Below the pieces are notes generated by a model that saw only the letters and a list, made by a program, of their open reading frames with translations, was not told the origin of the DNA and ran no database searches. The translations under genes were made by a program, and so were the position numbers. This document shows positions 14,567-23,244 of a stretch of 64,000 nucleotides of DNA, one piece after another. Source of the DNA: an uncultured Collinsella sp. (GTDB taxonomy: Bacteria > Actinomycetota > Coriobacteriia > Coriobacteriales > Coriobacteriaceae). Within the stretch, counting starts at the first letter, position 1. Each line of letters starts with the position of its first letter. The DNA is taken from the NCBI GenBank assembly GCA_934621295.1, contig CAKTVB010000003.1, forward strand, positions 124,001 through 188,000, read 5' to 3'.

Positions 14567-16165
14567 CTACTCGGCAGACGGAGTGTTATCGGCACCTCCA
14601 GCGGCACCATCCGCACCTCCGCGCGGCTTGCGGGAACGACGGCGGCGACGGCGCGGAGCCTGATCATCGGCAGTCGAGGCGCCCGCAGCCTGCTCCGCCG
14701 CACGCGCCCCCCCGCCATCACCGGGACGGCGACGCGTGACTTTGACCTCACCCGAAGCCACCTGATCGGCCACGGAGGGAACCTGCGGCTTGCCCTGCGT
14801 ACGCTCGCCAGACGGCTGTCCAGACTGGGAAACAGCAGTGTGGCGGCGACGGCGGGAACGACCGGGCGCGCTGTCCTTCTCCGATGCGGAAGCCGCTGCC
14901 TCGCGAGCTGCTGCGGCGCGGAAAGCGTCGTCGCGCTCCTCGCTCGAAAGGTGACGACGGCGACGGCGCGAGGGGGCCTGCCCCTCGGCTGCCTCGCGTG
15001 CGGGATCCCGATTGTCGCGTACGCCATCCGCACCCGCACCGGCACCCGAACGACGACGGCGACGGCGCGAAGCCTGCTCGTCGGGAGCACCTTGACCGCG
15101 ATCATCGCCCCCGCGGCCGCGCTGGCCGCGCTGGGAACGCTCTTCGCCCCCGCGCTCACCCGAGCGCTGGCGTCGGTGGCGCGCAGGCGCCTCGGGAACC
15201 AGGCGATCGGCATGGGACAGACCGTCGCCCACGTCGATACCCGCCTCGCGGTCGAGCTCCATGAGGGCAAGCGCGATGTCCGGGGACTCGATGCGCTCCA
15301 AGATGTCGCGCGTCACGCAGTCGGGGCGGCAGTTGCAGCCCTGTTCCTCGGCACGCTTCTTGCAGCCTTCGGAACATGTCATATCAGAAAGGTTCACGCG
15401 GAAGACCTTGCCGCTCTCGAGGCGCAAAACCAGCTGCTCGCGCGGCGTGTTGTACTCCTGAATCTTAGCCTTGCCAAGCGGGGTGTCGATCAGCGTCTTC
15501 TTCTTGGGTGCGCGGCTCTTGAAATCCTTATAGGCCTCGAACTCATAGCGCAGGCAGCACATCAGACGACCGCAAACGCCCGAGATCTTAGCGGAGTTGA
15601 GGGGAAGATCTTGCTCCTTTGCCATGCGAATGGAGACCGGCTCGAACTGGCCGCCAAAGCGCGTGCAGCACAGCTCCTGGCCGCAATGGGCAAAACCGCC
15701 CACCAAGCGTGTCTCGTCGCGCACGCCAATTTGGCGCATATCGATACGCATATGAAAGCGTGAGGAAAGGTCTTTAACCAGCTGACGGAAATCGACGCGA
15801 TCCTCGGCAGCGAAATAGAAGACAACCTTCTCGCCGCCAAACAGATACTCGACGCCAACGGGCTTCATATCCAGCTCGTTTTGCTTGACCAGACGACGGA
15901 AATCCTCCATGGCGTCGTCGCCACGTTGGGCCAGCTCGTCGGCATAATCAAGGTCGTCATCGGTAGCGATGCGTAGCACGGGCTTGAGCGGAGCGGAAAG
16001 CTCATCTTCGGGAACCTCAAAGGGGTCTGCGGTCACCAAGCCGATCTCGCATCCGCGCTCGGTGGAGCAGATGGCATGATCGGCCTCGACGATGTCCAGA
16101 CCTTGAGGGTCAAACCACAAATCGCGCGAGGCGTAAGCGAATTTAACGGGAACAACTACGGGCAT
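14567..16165 (-). CDS. ricT: PSP1/RicT-family protein with long arginine-rich C-terminal tail
   Basis: 532 residues. The first 320 or so are a PSP1/RicT (YaaT) domain: VPVKFAYASRDLWFDPQGL, KVVFYFAAEDRVDFRQLVKDL, and the cysteine pairs in HCGQELCCTRFGGQF and GVCGRLMCCLRYEF. A further Cys cluster is CSEGCKKRAEEQGCNC. In Bacillus RicT belongs to the Y-complex that directs RNase Y in mRNA processing. The last 200 residues are extra: low complexity with at least five arginine blocks (SRRRRRRSG, SRRRRRHLS, SRRRRHTA, TRRRPG, PRRRRRRSRKP), suggesting RNA or ribosome binding. It lies directly after holB (10-bp overlap), the usual neighbourhood. Confidence 0.9.
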   Translation of the reverse strand: MPVVVPVKFAYASRDLWFDPQGLDIVEADHAICSTERGCEIGLVTADPFEVPEDELSAPLKPVLRIATDDDLDYADELAQRGDDAMEDFRRLVKQNELDMKPVGVEYLFGGEKVVFYFAAEDRVDFRQLVKDLSSRFHMRIDMRQIGVRDETRLVGGFAHCGQELCCTRFGGQFEPVSIRMAKEQDLPLNSAKISGVCGRLMCCLRYEFEAYKDFKSRAPKKKTLIDTPLGKAKIQEYNTPREQLVLRLESGKVFRVNLSDMTCSEGCKKRAEEQGCNCRPDCVTRDILERIESPDIALALMELDREAGIDVGDGLSHADRLVPEAPARHRRQRSGERGGEERSQRGQRGRGGDDRGQGAPDEQASRRRRRRSGAGAGADGVRDNRDPAREAAEGQAPSRRRRRHLSSEERDDAFRAAAAREAAASASEKDSAPGRSRRRRHTAVSQSGQPSGERTQGKPQVPSVADQVASGEVKVTRRRPGDGGGARAAEQAAGASTADDQAPRRRRRRSRKPRGGADGAAGGADNTPSAE

Positions 16166-17280
16166 AGAAGTGCCTTCCTTATATCAAAGAGCATGACCTC
16201 GCAGGTCAGCTGGGGAGTTATGTTGCGCGCGATGCGATGCTCGGCATCGCCCACGGCCTCGATGGCGCGCACGATACCCGCGCACGTCGCATGCTCGGCC
16301 AAACGACACGCGATGTCTCGCGCATCCTCATTGACAATCGAAGCTGCATCGTCTTGAACGAGCAGCAAAACATCGCGCAGCAGCGAGCGTACGCACGCAA
16401 GCGCTTCCATAATACCCGAACGTTCGCGCGCCGTAAGCTCGCGCTTGTTGCGATCTTCCAGCTGCTTCAAGGCTCCACGCGAAAGATAATCCGAGTCGCG
16501 GTCGAGCATCGCCTTCTGAGCATCCTTGAGCTCTGCGAGCGGCGCCTTGATAACGCCGAGCAGGTCGCGCACGGAAAGCAGGATATCTGCCTCATCCGAA
16601 CGCTTGAGCATGTCGATGGCGCGCAGCATCTGACGGCGCACTTCTTGGCGCTCAGCGCTCTTGAGAAAGCCGATGGCGGCGTTAGGCCCGCCCGTCACGG
16701 CCACGGCCATACGGCAACGCGTAAGGTCGACGCCGGTCGCACGCGCCACGGTCTGAGCCGACTCATCAAGCGGCAGGGTGCGAAACGGCACGCACTGGCA
16801 GCGCGAGACGATGGTGGGCAAGATAGTGTCGGTCGAGGTGCCCAGCAGAATGAATGTCACCGTCTCGGGCGGCTCCTCGATAGTCTTGAGCAGGGCGTTT
16901 GCCGTGTTTGCACGCATCTGCTCCGCACGGTCGATGATATAGACCTTGTGCTTGGCGCGAATAGGGGCCAAGGCGACGTCTTCCAACAGCTCGCGCGTCT
17001 GACTGATGAGATAGCCCGTGGCACTTTCGGGAGTGTAATAGTGCACGTCAGGATGCGTGCGACGTGCCGCACGCATGCAGTTATCACAAGCCCCGCATCC
17101 ACCGTCCTCGCACAAAAGAGCCTGGGCAAGCGCCCATGCGGCCTCGAGCTTGCCAGAACCGGGGGCACCTACGAACAGATAGGCGTGAGCGGCTCGCCCG
17201 CCTTCCACCGCACGCGTCAAAAAGCTCTTGACGCGCTTCTGACCAGACAGCTTTGCCAAAAGCGATGCGTCGGCCACCAT
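16156..17280 (-). CDS. holB: DNA polymerase III subunit delta prime
   Basis: 374 residues, clamp-loader AAA+ subunit. LFVGAPGSGKLEAAWALAQA is the P-loop, CGACDNCMRAARRTHPD the zinc-binding cysteines, KVYIIDRAEQMRANTANALL the Walker B-like part, and LLKTIEEPPETVTFILLGT with IVSRCQCVPF the sensor/SRC motif. The open frame extends to 17580, but the ATG at 17280 overlaps the tmk stop by one base (TGATG), matching the normal N terminus (VADASLLAKLSGQKRVKSFL). tmk lies directly upstream, ricT directly downstream: a conserved replication/RNA-processing arrangement. Confidence 0.92.
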   Translation of the reverse strand: MVADASLLAKLSGQKRVKSFLTRAVEGGRAAHAYLFVGAPGSGKLEAAWALAQALLCEDGGCGACDNCMRAARRTHPDVHYYTPESATGYLISQTRELLEDVALAPIRAKHKVYIIDRAEQMRANTANALLKTIEEPPETVTFILLGTSTDTILPTIVSRCQCVPFRTLPLDESAQTVARATGVDLTRCRMAVAVTGGPNAAIGFLKSAERQEVRRQMLRAIDMLKRSDEADILLSVRDLLGVIKAPLAELKDAQKAMLDRDSDYLSRGALKQLEDRNKRELTARERSGIMEALACVRSLLRDVLLLVQDDAASIVNEDARDIACRLAEHATCAGIVRAIEAVGDAEHRIARNITPQLTCEVMLFDIRKALLCP

Positions 17281-17978
17281 CAGACCACCTCGATCTGCTC
17301 GAGAGCAAAAGCCGCTTGCACATCGGCATCGGAAAGGGCAAAGCCGGCCTCGCGAGCACAGTCGACTGTCTGCGCAAACACCTCGGCCACGCCCGCCGAG
17401 GCGTCGATCAGCTTCACGCGCCCAGGCTCCTGTGCCGCAATGGCGCGAAAACCCGCAGCGACGCTCTCCTGAAAAGCATCGCCCTTGAGCTCCATGCGAT
17501 CTTGGCCCGCACGCGCAGCGCGACGAGCGAGCGCCTCGCCGACGCTCACGTCGTAGACGAGCGTGAGGCGCGGGGCACACTCCCCTACCGCGAGGGTATT
17601 GGCGCCGCAGACCATCGCGTAGTCAAGGCCGTCGGCAAATGCCTGGTAGGCCGTGGTCGAATCGAAAAAGCGGTCACACACCACCACCTGGCCCGAAGCC
17701 AAGGCGGGGCGGATAACTTCCTCCACAAGCTGTGCGCGCGCCGCCTCGAAGAGCAAAAGCTCACACGTCTCGCTCATCGCCGCGTTGGCGGGATCGAGTA
17801 AAAGTGCACGGATCTTCTCGGAAATCTCCGTGCCGCCAGGCTCGCGCAGGCGCAACACCGCGCAGCCCGCATGCTCAAGCGCCGCCGCAAGCAGGCGCGC
17901 TTGCGTCGACTTGCCGCAGCCATCGATGCCCTCCAGGGTAATAAAGGCCGGCACGCTATGGGTATCAATCGTCGGCAT
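17280..17978 (-). CDS. tmk: Thymidylate kinase
   Basis: 232 residues. Phosphorylates dTMP to dTDP with ATP. FITLEGIDGCGKSTQARLLA holds the P-loop, LREPGGTEISEKIRALLL the DR-type motif, VVVCDRFFDSTTAYQAFA the substrate-binding DR(Y/F) motif, and ARAGQDRMEL the lid region. The start at 17978 has AAGGAGAG 5 nt upstream; the frame is open to 18038 without a site. Its stop overlaps the holB start by one base, so the two are translationally coupled. Confidence 0.93.
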   Translation of the reverse strand: MPTIDTHSVPAFITLEGIDGCGKSTQARLLAAALEHAGCAVLRLREPGGTEISEKIRALLLDPANAAMSETCELLLFEAARAQLVEEVIRPALASGQVVVCDRFFDSTTAYQAFADGLDYAMVCGANTLAVGECAPRLTLVYDVSVGEALARRAARAGQDRMELKGDAFQESVAAGFRAIAAQEPGRVKLIDASAGVAEVFAQTVDCAREAGFALSDADVQAAFALEQIEVV

Positions 17979-18035
17979 GAACTCTCCTTGCCGATTGCGT
18001 TCGTTGTGCTCACCTATCATACCGCGTAAGACGGA

Positions 18036-18069
18036 CAAAGCCCGCCGCGCAACAGGCGCAGGCGGGCTT
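18036..18069 (-). terminator. Terminator of the zinc-ribbon membrane protein gene
   Basis: Minus strand: AAGCCCGCC pairs with GGCGGGCTT and is followed only by TG, a weak T tract, 25 bp after the stop. Confidence 0.6.
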
Positions 18070-18093
18070 CATGTACTCGCATCGGGCTGCCGG

Positions 18094-20232
18094 CTAGTTA
18101 CCAAAATCCCCCGACGTGCCCACGAGGCCATCGTCACCGTTGAGGGCCTTGATGTAGATGACATGCGAGCCATCGGCAAAGGTGCCCATCTCGTAGTCGC
18201 GTGTAATAAAGAAGATGCCGGCATCGTCGCGGCCATAGCGGTCCATCTCGTAGAGGTGATCGCGTACATCGCCGGTGTCGCTGATGCCAGGATTGGCACG
18301 CACGAATGCATCGATAGCGTCGGAGGCCAGGCCCGCCAGTGCGTCCTTGTCGATTCCCAAGGCAACGTCGGCATCGACTTCGGTACCCTTCGAGAGGTCG
18401 TAGTAGACCACCGCATTCTCATTCCATCCGTGAGGGCCGCCCGCCGTGTAGTAGCGCTCCTGGAAGACGCAAGCGATCGAGCCGTCGAGAGACACCATGG
18501 TGTCGTAGCGGTTCTGCAGTACCTCGGCAGTACCGTTTCCGTTGCCGCTCAAATCGAGCCTCCAGGAGGACGTGGCGTCAATATCGGCGTCAAAGCTCTC
18601 CTTGAGCTTAGTGTTAAGGTCTTTGCATCCGTTTGGCTTACCGTCCTTGGAAAACTGAAGATAGGTCCAATCGGTATCAACACGAGGGGCAACGTCGCTG
18701 GAGGCGTCAGGCACCGGCACGGAAACCGTCTTGATGTCGGCAGAATACGACGCATCCTTTGCGGTGTCGTCCTTCTTAGTCGCAGCACCCTCCTCGAGCG
18801 TCTGCGTGGTCTTTGCCACGACGTCAGGAAGGTCGTTCACCGGGTAGTACGTCCCCTCGTCGTAAAGACTGTCATTTTGAATGAAGCTGACGAGGCCATA
18901 GCTCAAATATGGCAAGAACGAACTTTGGAAGTCCATCAACTCATCGAACGAGGCATCCTCGCCATTGATGGTATAAGTTTCGTCAGCCGGATCCGAAGAC
19001 ACATCGACGTCAGAGCGCGTCGATGCCTCCTGCTTGAACTCCGACCCGTCGTAAGCATAGAAAAACGTATCGACTGTCTCGTTGTAGGCGCCACCGCCAA
19101 GATCTGCGTAAGAGGCGTCAGAAGTGACGAGGTAGAACTTGCTGTCTTTTTGATACACGCACGCCCACATGATGCCGCCGTTGCTGCCTTGAACAACCGA
19201 CTTGTCAAAAACCTTAGAGATCTTGCCATCACGGTAGGCCCATACTTCGGTTTTGAACGACTCCTTCTGCTTGTCAAAGCAAGCCTCCTGGCTGTAGTCA
19301 ACAACCTGCGTGTTGTAGACCACAAACAGCTCGTTCATGCCGTCGCCGTCAAAATCAACAAGATCAGCCACGCACAGGCCGGTCGCCAGATTGTAGGAGC
19401 CGCCCCATTCGGTTGAGCCGCAGGCGCCGTACGTTTCGGTCAGCTCCTTGATCTTGTCGAGAAACAGACCATAGGCCTTCTGCTCGTCGGTCTCCTCGTC
19501 CTCTTTTGCAGGAGCCTTCTGCGGCTTTGAGGGCACCGCGATAACCACCTCGGAGGGGGCCTTCTTGTTCTCCTCGTCATAATTGACGGGAATCTTCTGC
19601 TCGCTATCGGCCTCATCGACATCGTGGTCCACGATCACCAGCGTATAGCGATTGTTGGGGAGGTCCTTGAAGTCAGAGAGCTTGAAACCCTGATCTCCTG
19701 CCACCGTAAGGTGATACGGCGTGGTCTTGATAGAAGAAGCGTCTCCCTTAGCCTTCTCGTTGATGAGGTAGGCGTCATAGGAATTCATGAGGTTGCCGTC
19801 TTTGCCGCGCGGCTTGATGACGGTTGTCACCGCAAGCTCAACCTCGGAGTCCTGACCAAACTCGATATCCCCCGTGCCCTTGTTGCCCAGCAGGAAAAAG
19901 GCGGCAACGCCGATGATGGCGATGACGAGAACCGCCGCCGCGATAATAAACGGGGTCTTCTTTTTCTTAGTAGAAGAAGATGGAGCAGACGCAGAGACAT
20001 CGGCAGCGGTAGCGGCTTCGGATACGGCGGGTGAGACATCGGGACCCGGCTCGGCATCGGAGGCCGCATTTGCGGGCGCGGGCACGGGAACCGCAACGGT
20101 TGCATCGAGGGCATCGTCTCCCGGAGCGCCCGCCGGCGCATCAGCCTCATCGTGGACAGCAACCGGAGCGCCGCATTTGCCGCAAAAACGAGCATTGTCG
20201 CTCAGCTGATTCCCACATTTCGTACAAAACAT
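18094..20232 (-). CDS. Zinc-ribbon membrane-anchored protein with DUF3298-like C-terminal domain
   Basis: 712 residues. The N terminus is a zinc ribbon (MFCTKCGNQLSDNARFCGKCG, residues 1-20 or so), followed by an Ala/Pro-rich linker. One membrane helix (about 95-117, PFIIAAAVLVIAIIGVAAFFLL) leads to a large extracytoplasmic part. That part has an early beta-rich segment and a middle segment with VDFDGDGMNELFVVYNTQVV, a calcium-type D-x-D-x-D loop. A C-terminal domain with GPHGWNENAVVYYDLSKGTE and ALAGLASDAIDAFVRAN resembles DUF3298/RsiV. The start at 20232 has AGGGGAGAT just upstream. It could sense wall stress or bind a ligand; function unknown. It follows tRNA-Asp on the same strand and ends just before tmk. 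Confidence 0.75.
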   Translation of the reverse strand: MFCTKCGNQLSDNARFCGKCGAPVAVHDEADAPAGAPGDDALDATVAVPVPAPANAASDAEPGPDVSPAVSEAATAADVSASAPSSSTKKKKTPFIIAAAVLVIAIIGVAAFFLLGNKGTGDIEFGQDSEVELAVTTVIKPRGKDGNLMNSYDAYLINEKAKGDASSIKTTPYHLTVAGDQGFKLSDFKDLPNNRYTLVIVDHDVDEADSEQKIPVNYDEENKKAPSEVVIAVPSKPQKAPAKEDEETDEQKAYGLFLDKIKELTETYGACGSTEWGGSYNLATGLCVADLVDFDGDGMNELFVVYNTQVVDYSQEACFDKQKESFKTEVWAYRDGKISKVFDKSVVQGSNGGIMWACVYQKDSKFYLVTSDASYADLGGGAYNETVDTFFYAYDGSEFKQEASTRSDVDVSSDPADETYTINGEDASFDELMDFQSSFLPYLSYGLVSFIQNDSLYDEGTYYPVNDLPDVVAKTTQTLEEGAATKKDDTAKDASYSADIKTVSVPVPDASSDVAPRVDTDWTYLQFSKDGKPNGCKDLNTKLKESFDADIDATSSWRLDLSGNGNGTAEVLQNRYDTMVSLDGSIACVFQERYYTAGGPHGWNENAVVYYDLSKGTEVDADVALGIDKDALAGLASDAIDAFVRANPGISDTGDVRDHLYEMDRYGRDDAGIFFITRDYEMGTFADGSHVIYIKALNGDDGLVGTSGDFGN

Positions 20233-20300
20233 CGGGATCTCCCCTCGCAAAGTGCCATCCGGGGATAATCCTATATCAACGGCTGCATTCCATCTATATG

Positions 20301-20330
20301 AAAAAAGCCCCGTCCGAAGACGAGGCTTTT
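20301..20330 (-). terminator. tRNA-Asp terminator
   Basis: Minus strand: AAGCCTCGTC-TTCG-GACGGGGCTT with a stable UUCG loop, then TTTT, 13 bp after the tRNA. Confidence 0.85.
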
Positions 20331-20342
20331 AACATTTGATGG

Positions 20343-20416
<74 letters not shown>

Positions 20417-20441
20417 ATCAGCAGGCGTTGCTGCGAGAGCT

Positions 20442-20471
20442 AGTATACACAGAACTTCGAGATGCGCGCAA
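20442..20471 (-). promoter_or_regulatory. tRNA-Asp promoter
   Basis: Minus strand: -35 TTGCGC (20471-20466), 18-bp spacer, -10 TATACT (20447-20442), 26 bp before the tRNA. Same -35 as the tRNA-Thr promoter. Confidence 0.65.
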
Positions 20472-20579
20472 CACTTTTTTAGAAATTTTTTTCCGACGCC
20501 CGAATACACAGCGTTCGTACGGGCGATTAACCACGCCCCATACCCGATGAACCCGCAGGTAGCCAGCACCCTTGTATAC

Positions 20580-20608
20580 AAAAATGGCGCGGGGATAAAC
20601 CCCGCGCC
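20580..20608 (-). terminator. Terminator of the metallophosphoesterase gene
   Basis: Minus strand: GGCGCGGGG/CCCCGCGCC perfect 9-bp stem with a 5-nt loop, an A nucleotide, then four or more T, just after the stop codon. Confidence 0.88.
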
Positions 20609-20611
20609 ACG

Positions 20612-21079
20612 TTATAAAACGATGATGTCGGCCGAAATAACCCGACCATCGGCCACAAAAAGACGGGCCATGGTTTCGCCCTGCGCGCCACGAGGATACG
20701 TAGGCGACCCCGGGTTGATAACCAGGCACTTGCCCAGCTGCACAATCTTGGGGCGATGCGTATGCCCGCAAATGGCCACGTCGACCGTCCCCACCGGAAG
20801 CTCCTCGCGATAGTGAGCCACCGCGAAGTTCAGGCCCTCATACGTAAACGTATTGAGCGCCGGCACCCCTGGGCCGTAATCGCGATAGTAATCGTTGTTG
20901 CCCAATACAGCTTTGATAGGAGCGATGGTATTGAGATGGTCCCAATCGGCCTCGGACGTCATATCCCCCGCATGGATAATCAGATCGGCACCCTCAAGGG
21001 CAGCGAGCAGCTCATCCGAAAGATAGCCATGCGTATCGGAGATGACATCGATGCGCTTTGCATCCGCCAGCGTATCCAT
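20612..21079 (-). CDS. YfcE/MJ0936-type metallophosphoesterase
   Basis: 155 residues, a compact calcineurin-like phosphodiesterase. IDVISDTHGYLSDELLAAL (D-x-H), LIIHAGDMTSEADW (G-D), VLGNNDYYRDYG (G-N-N-D), and AICGHTHRPKIVQLGKCLVI with NPGSPTYPRG (GHTH and NPGS) are the metal and phosphate ligands. The ATG overlaps the stop of the LytTR regulator by one base (TAATG). The natural substrate of this family is not settled. It is the last gene of a four-gene overlapping cassette. Confidence 0.9.
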   Translation of the reverse strand: MDTLADAKRIDVISDTHGYLSDELLAALEGADLIIHAGDMTSEADWDHLNTIAPIKAVLGNNDYYRDYGPGVPALNTFTYEGLNFAVAHYREELPVGTVDVAICGHTHRPKIVQLGKCLVINPGSPTYPRGAQGETMARLFVADGRVISADIIVL

Positions 21080-21795
21080 TACAGGTTCAGCGCCTTTTTA
21101 AGCGGCACCACGCGGCGACGCGAGACGGGGATGCGATCCTCCACACTGGTGATGCCCAGCTGAATTGCACCGGAAGCTGCCGTTTCGACATCCTCAACGC
21201 ACGCAAGGTTCACGATATAGCGACGATGCACGCGGAAGAAGCCAAAATCTCCCAGCTTGGATTCGAACTGTGCGAGCGACGTCGTGGAAAGATAGCGATC
21301 GTCCTCGGTAAAGATGCAGGAGTAATCGTCCTTGGCCATGATGTAGCGAATCTGGTCCACGGGGATGAGCACCTTGCGGCCGCCCTTTTCCACGGGAATG
21401 CGCTCGATGGACGACTTGTTCTCCGAAACCGGCTTGACGCGCGCGAGCACCTTGCCGATTGCCTGATCCAAGCGAGCCTCCTCGACCGGCTTCATGAGGT
21501 AATCCACGGCGTCCACATCAAACGCCTCGACAGCGTGATCGCTATAGGCGGTAACGAAGACCACCGCCGGGGGGTTCTTCAAACGATGAAGTGCCTCCGC
21601 AAGCTGAAGGCCCGAAGCTCCCGGCATGGAGATATCAAGAAACACCACGTCAACGCGATTCTCCATGAGCATCTCGATGGCCGAGCGAACGCTCGAAGCC
21701 TCGTTAATCGACCCGATTTTTCCAGTCTGCTCAAGCAAAAAACGCAGCTCAGAGCGTGCGGGTGCTTCGTCATCAACGATCATCGCACGTAGCAT
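21079..21795 (-). CDS. LytTR-family response regulator
   Basis: 238 residues. Receiver domain 1-120: MLRAMIVDDEAPARSELRFL, VVFLDISMPGASGLQLAEAL with the phosphorylated Asp, VVFVTAYSDHAVEAF, and DYLMKPVEEARL. LytTR DNA-binding domain about 140-235: GRKVLIPVDQIRYIMAKDDY, FFRVHRRYIVNLA, VSRRRVVPLKKALNL. The start at 21795 follows AAGGGA with 8-nt spacing. The LytS-type kinase lies directly upstream and is its partner. Such pairs often control wall hydrolase, holin-like or pyruvate/nucleoside transport genes; the target here is unknown. Confidence 0.92.
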   Translation of the reverse strand: MLRAMIVDDEAPARSELRFLLEQTGKIGSINEASSVRSAIEMLMENRVDVVFLDISMPGASGLQLAEALHRLKNPPAVVFVTAYSDHAVEAFDVDAVDYLMKPVEEARLDQAIGKVLARVKPVSENKSSIERIPVEKGGRKVLIPVDQIRYIMAKDDYSCIFTEDDRYLSTTSLAQFESKLGDFGFFRVHRRYIVNLACVEDVETAASGAIQLGITSVEDRIPVSRRRVVPLKKALNL

Positions 21796-21891
21796 CAATA
21801 CGGTCCCTTCGTTGGAGTAACCACCGGCTTGTACCGGCGCCATTAAAAATCGCGCCGAGCCGGCATACAATGCCGAACTTCTATTCTAACC

Positions 21892-23244
21892 CTACTCAAG
21901 GATACTTTTTTGCAAATCAAGATGCAAAACAACGGAAGTACCCGCTCCGGGGGAGGAAATAACCTGCGTGCTCGAACGGGGTCCATAAAAACGCGCGATG
22001 CGGTCGGCGATATTGTGCATGGCAACGCCGGCGCCGCCGCCCTGGGGAGCATCCGTGCGCGGGGCCTTTTGCTGCGTGCAGAACAGTCGCGCCGCCGTCT
22101 GCTCGTCCATGCCCACGCCGTCATCCTTAACCTGAATCTGCACCATGGATTCACGCTCGGGGACAACAGAAATATCGATATGGAGCGGATCCTCGTCTCC
22201 CATTGCATGGCGCACCGCGTTTTCCACCAGCGGCTGAATCACAAATGCGGGCACCAGCGTATCCTCGACCTCTTCGTCGATATCGACAGTTACCCCAATG
22301 CGATCCTCGCCAAAACGGGCCTTCTCAAACGTCAGATAGCGCAGCGTCTGCTCGATTTCGCGCCTGACAGGAATAAGCGAGCCGGAATTGTCGAGCGTCG
22401 CGCGATAAAACGAGGCAAACTCGCGCAAAAGCTCGCGAGCGCGCAAGGGCTCGGTACGCGTAAGCGATGCAATGGTGTTAAGCGTATTGAACAGGAAGTG
22501 GGGATTGATCTGGGCCTGCAGCGCGCGTACCTCGGCACGAGCGGTGAGCTCGGATTGCAGCTCGAGCTCATGGATGGCAAGCTGCGTGGAAATGAGCTCG
22601 GCAAAGCCGGACGCCAGCGCATACTGGGTGCGGTTGACCTCATGAGGACGCCGATAGTAGAACTTGAGCGTTCCCACAGCCTTGCCGCGCACCTTCAGCG
22701 GAGCGATGATGCCCGCAGGAATCTCGCGATGTCCATGAATCTCGCTCTTCACGTCCACGGCATGCGTGAAGCTCTGCACGATACCGTGTTCAAGAACATA
22801 ATGCGTAGCGGGCGTATGGATGGGAGAGCCGGGCGGAAAATCGCTCGCAAGGTCGCCTGCGCAGGCAAGCACGCACGTATCGTCCGTCATGGCAATGGCC
22901 ATAGCACGCGTCTCGGTAAGCAGCCTGCGGCAGATGGCCTCGGCGCCCTCGGGAGTCAGGCCATCCTTGATATCCTCCAGCATCTCCGAAGCCGACGAAA
23001 GCGTTTGCTCGGTGTACTGCGAGCGAAGGATGTCGGGGTTGAGGGACAAGAAGATAAAAATCAGCAGGAATGCGCACAGGAGAGCGCAGGCGAACACCGT
23101 CGCCAGAGGCTTGCTGTCGACCATCAGCGCATAGATGAAATAGAAGATCAGCAACGCCGCGCATACCGCCACCAGGATGCGTACCCCCGACGTAAGACCG
23201 TCTTGCGAAGAAGCCTCGGCCTGCGTGGTCCTATTGTCGCTCAT
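21892..23244 (-). CDS. LytS/YehU-family sensor histidine kinase
   Basis: 450 residues. Two transmembrane helices (about 20-75: VRILVAVCAALLIFYFIYAL and ATVFACALLCAFLLIFIFL) are followed by a GAF-like domain (about 95-225, with TRAMAIAMTDDTCVLACAGD and GIIAPLKVRGKAVGTLKFYY). The His_kinase domain QAQINPHFLFNTLNTIASLT holds the phosphorylated His, and the ATPase domain has IQPLVENAVRHAM (N box), VQIQVKDDGVGMDE, and GGGAGVAMHNIADRI. The start at 23244 lies inside the end of the glycosyltransferase gene (14-bp overlap), after GAGGGGG. About 95 bp separate it from the regulator gene that follows. Confidence 0.92.
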   Translation of the reverse strand: MSDNRTTQAEASSQDGLTSGVRILVAVCAALLIFYFIYALMVDSKPLATVFACALLCAFLLIFIFLSLNPDILRSQYTEQTLSSASEMLEDIKDGLTPEGAEAICRRLLTETRAMAIAMTDDTCVLACAGDLASDFPPGSPIHTPATHYVLEHGIVQSFTHAVDVKSEIHGHREIPAGIIAPLKVRGKAVGTLKFYYRRPHEVNRTQYALASGFAELISTQLAIHELELQSELTARAEVRALQAQINPHFLFNTLNTIASLTRTEPLRARELLREFASFYRATLDNSGSLIPVRREIEQTLRYLTFEKARFGEDRIGVTVDIDEEVEDTLVPAFVIQPLVENAVRHAMGDEDPLHIDISVVPERESMVQIQVKDDGVGMDEQTAARLFCTQQKAPRTDAPQGGGAGVAMHNIADRIARFYGPRSSTQVISSPGAGTSVVLHLDLQKSILE

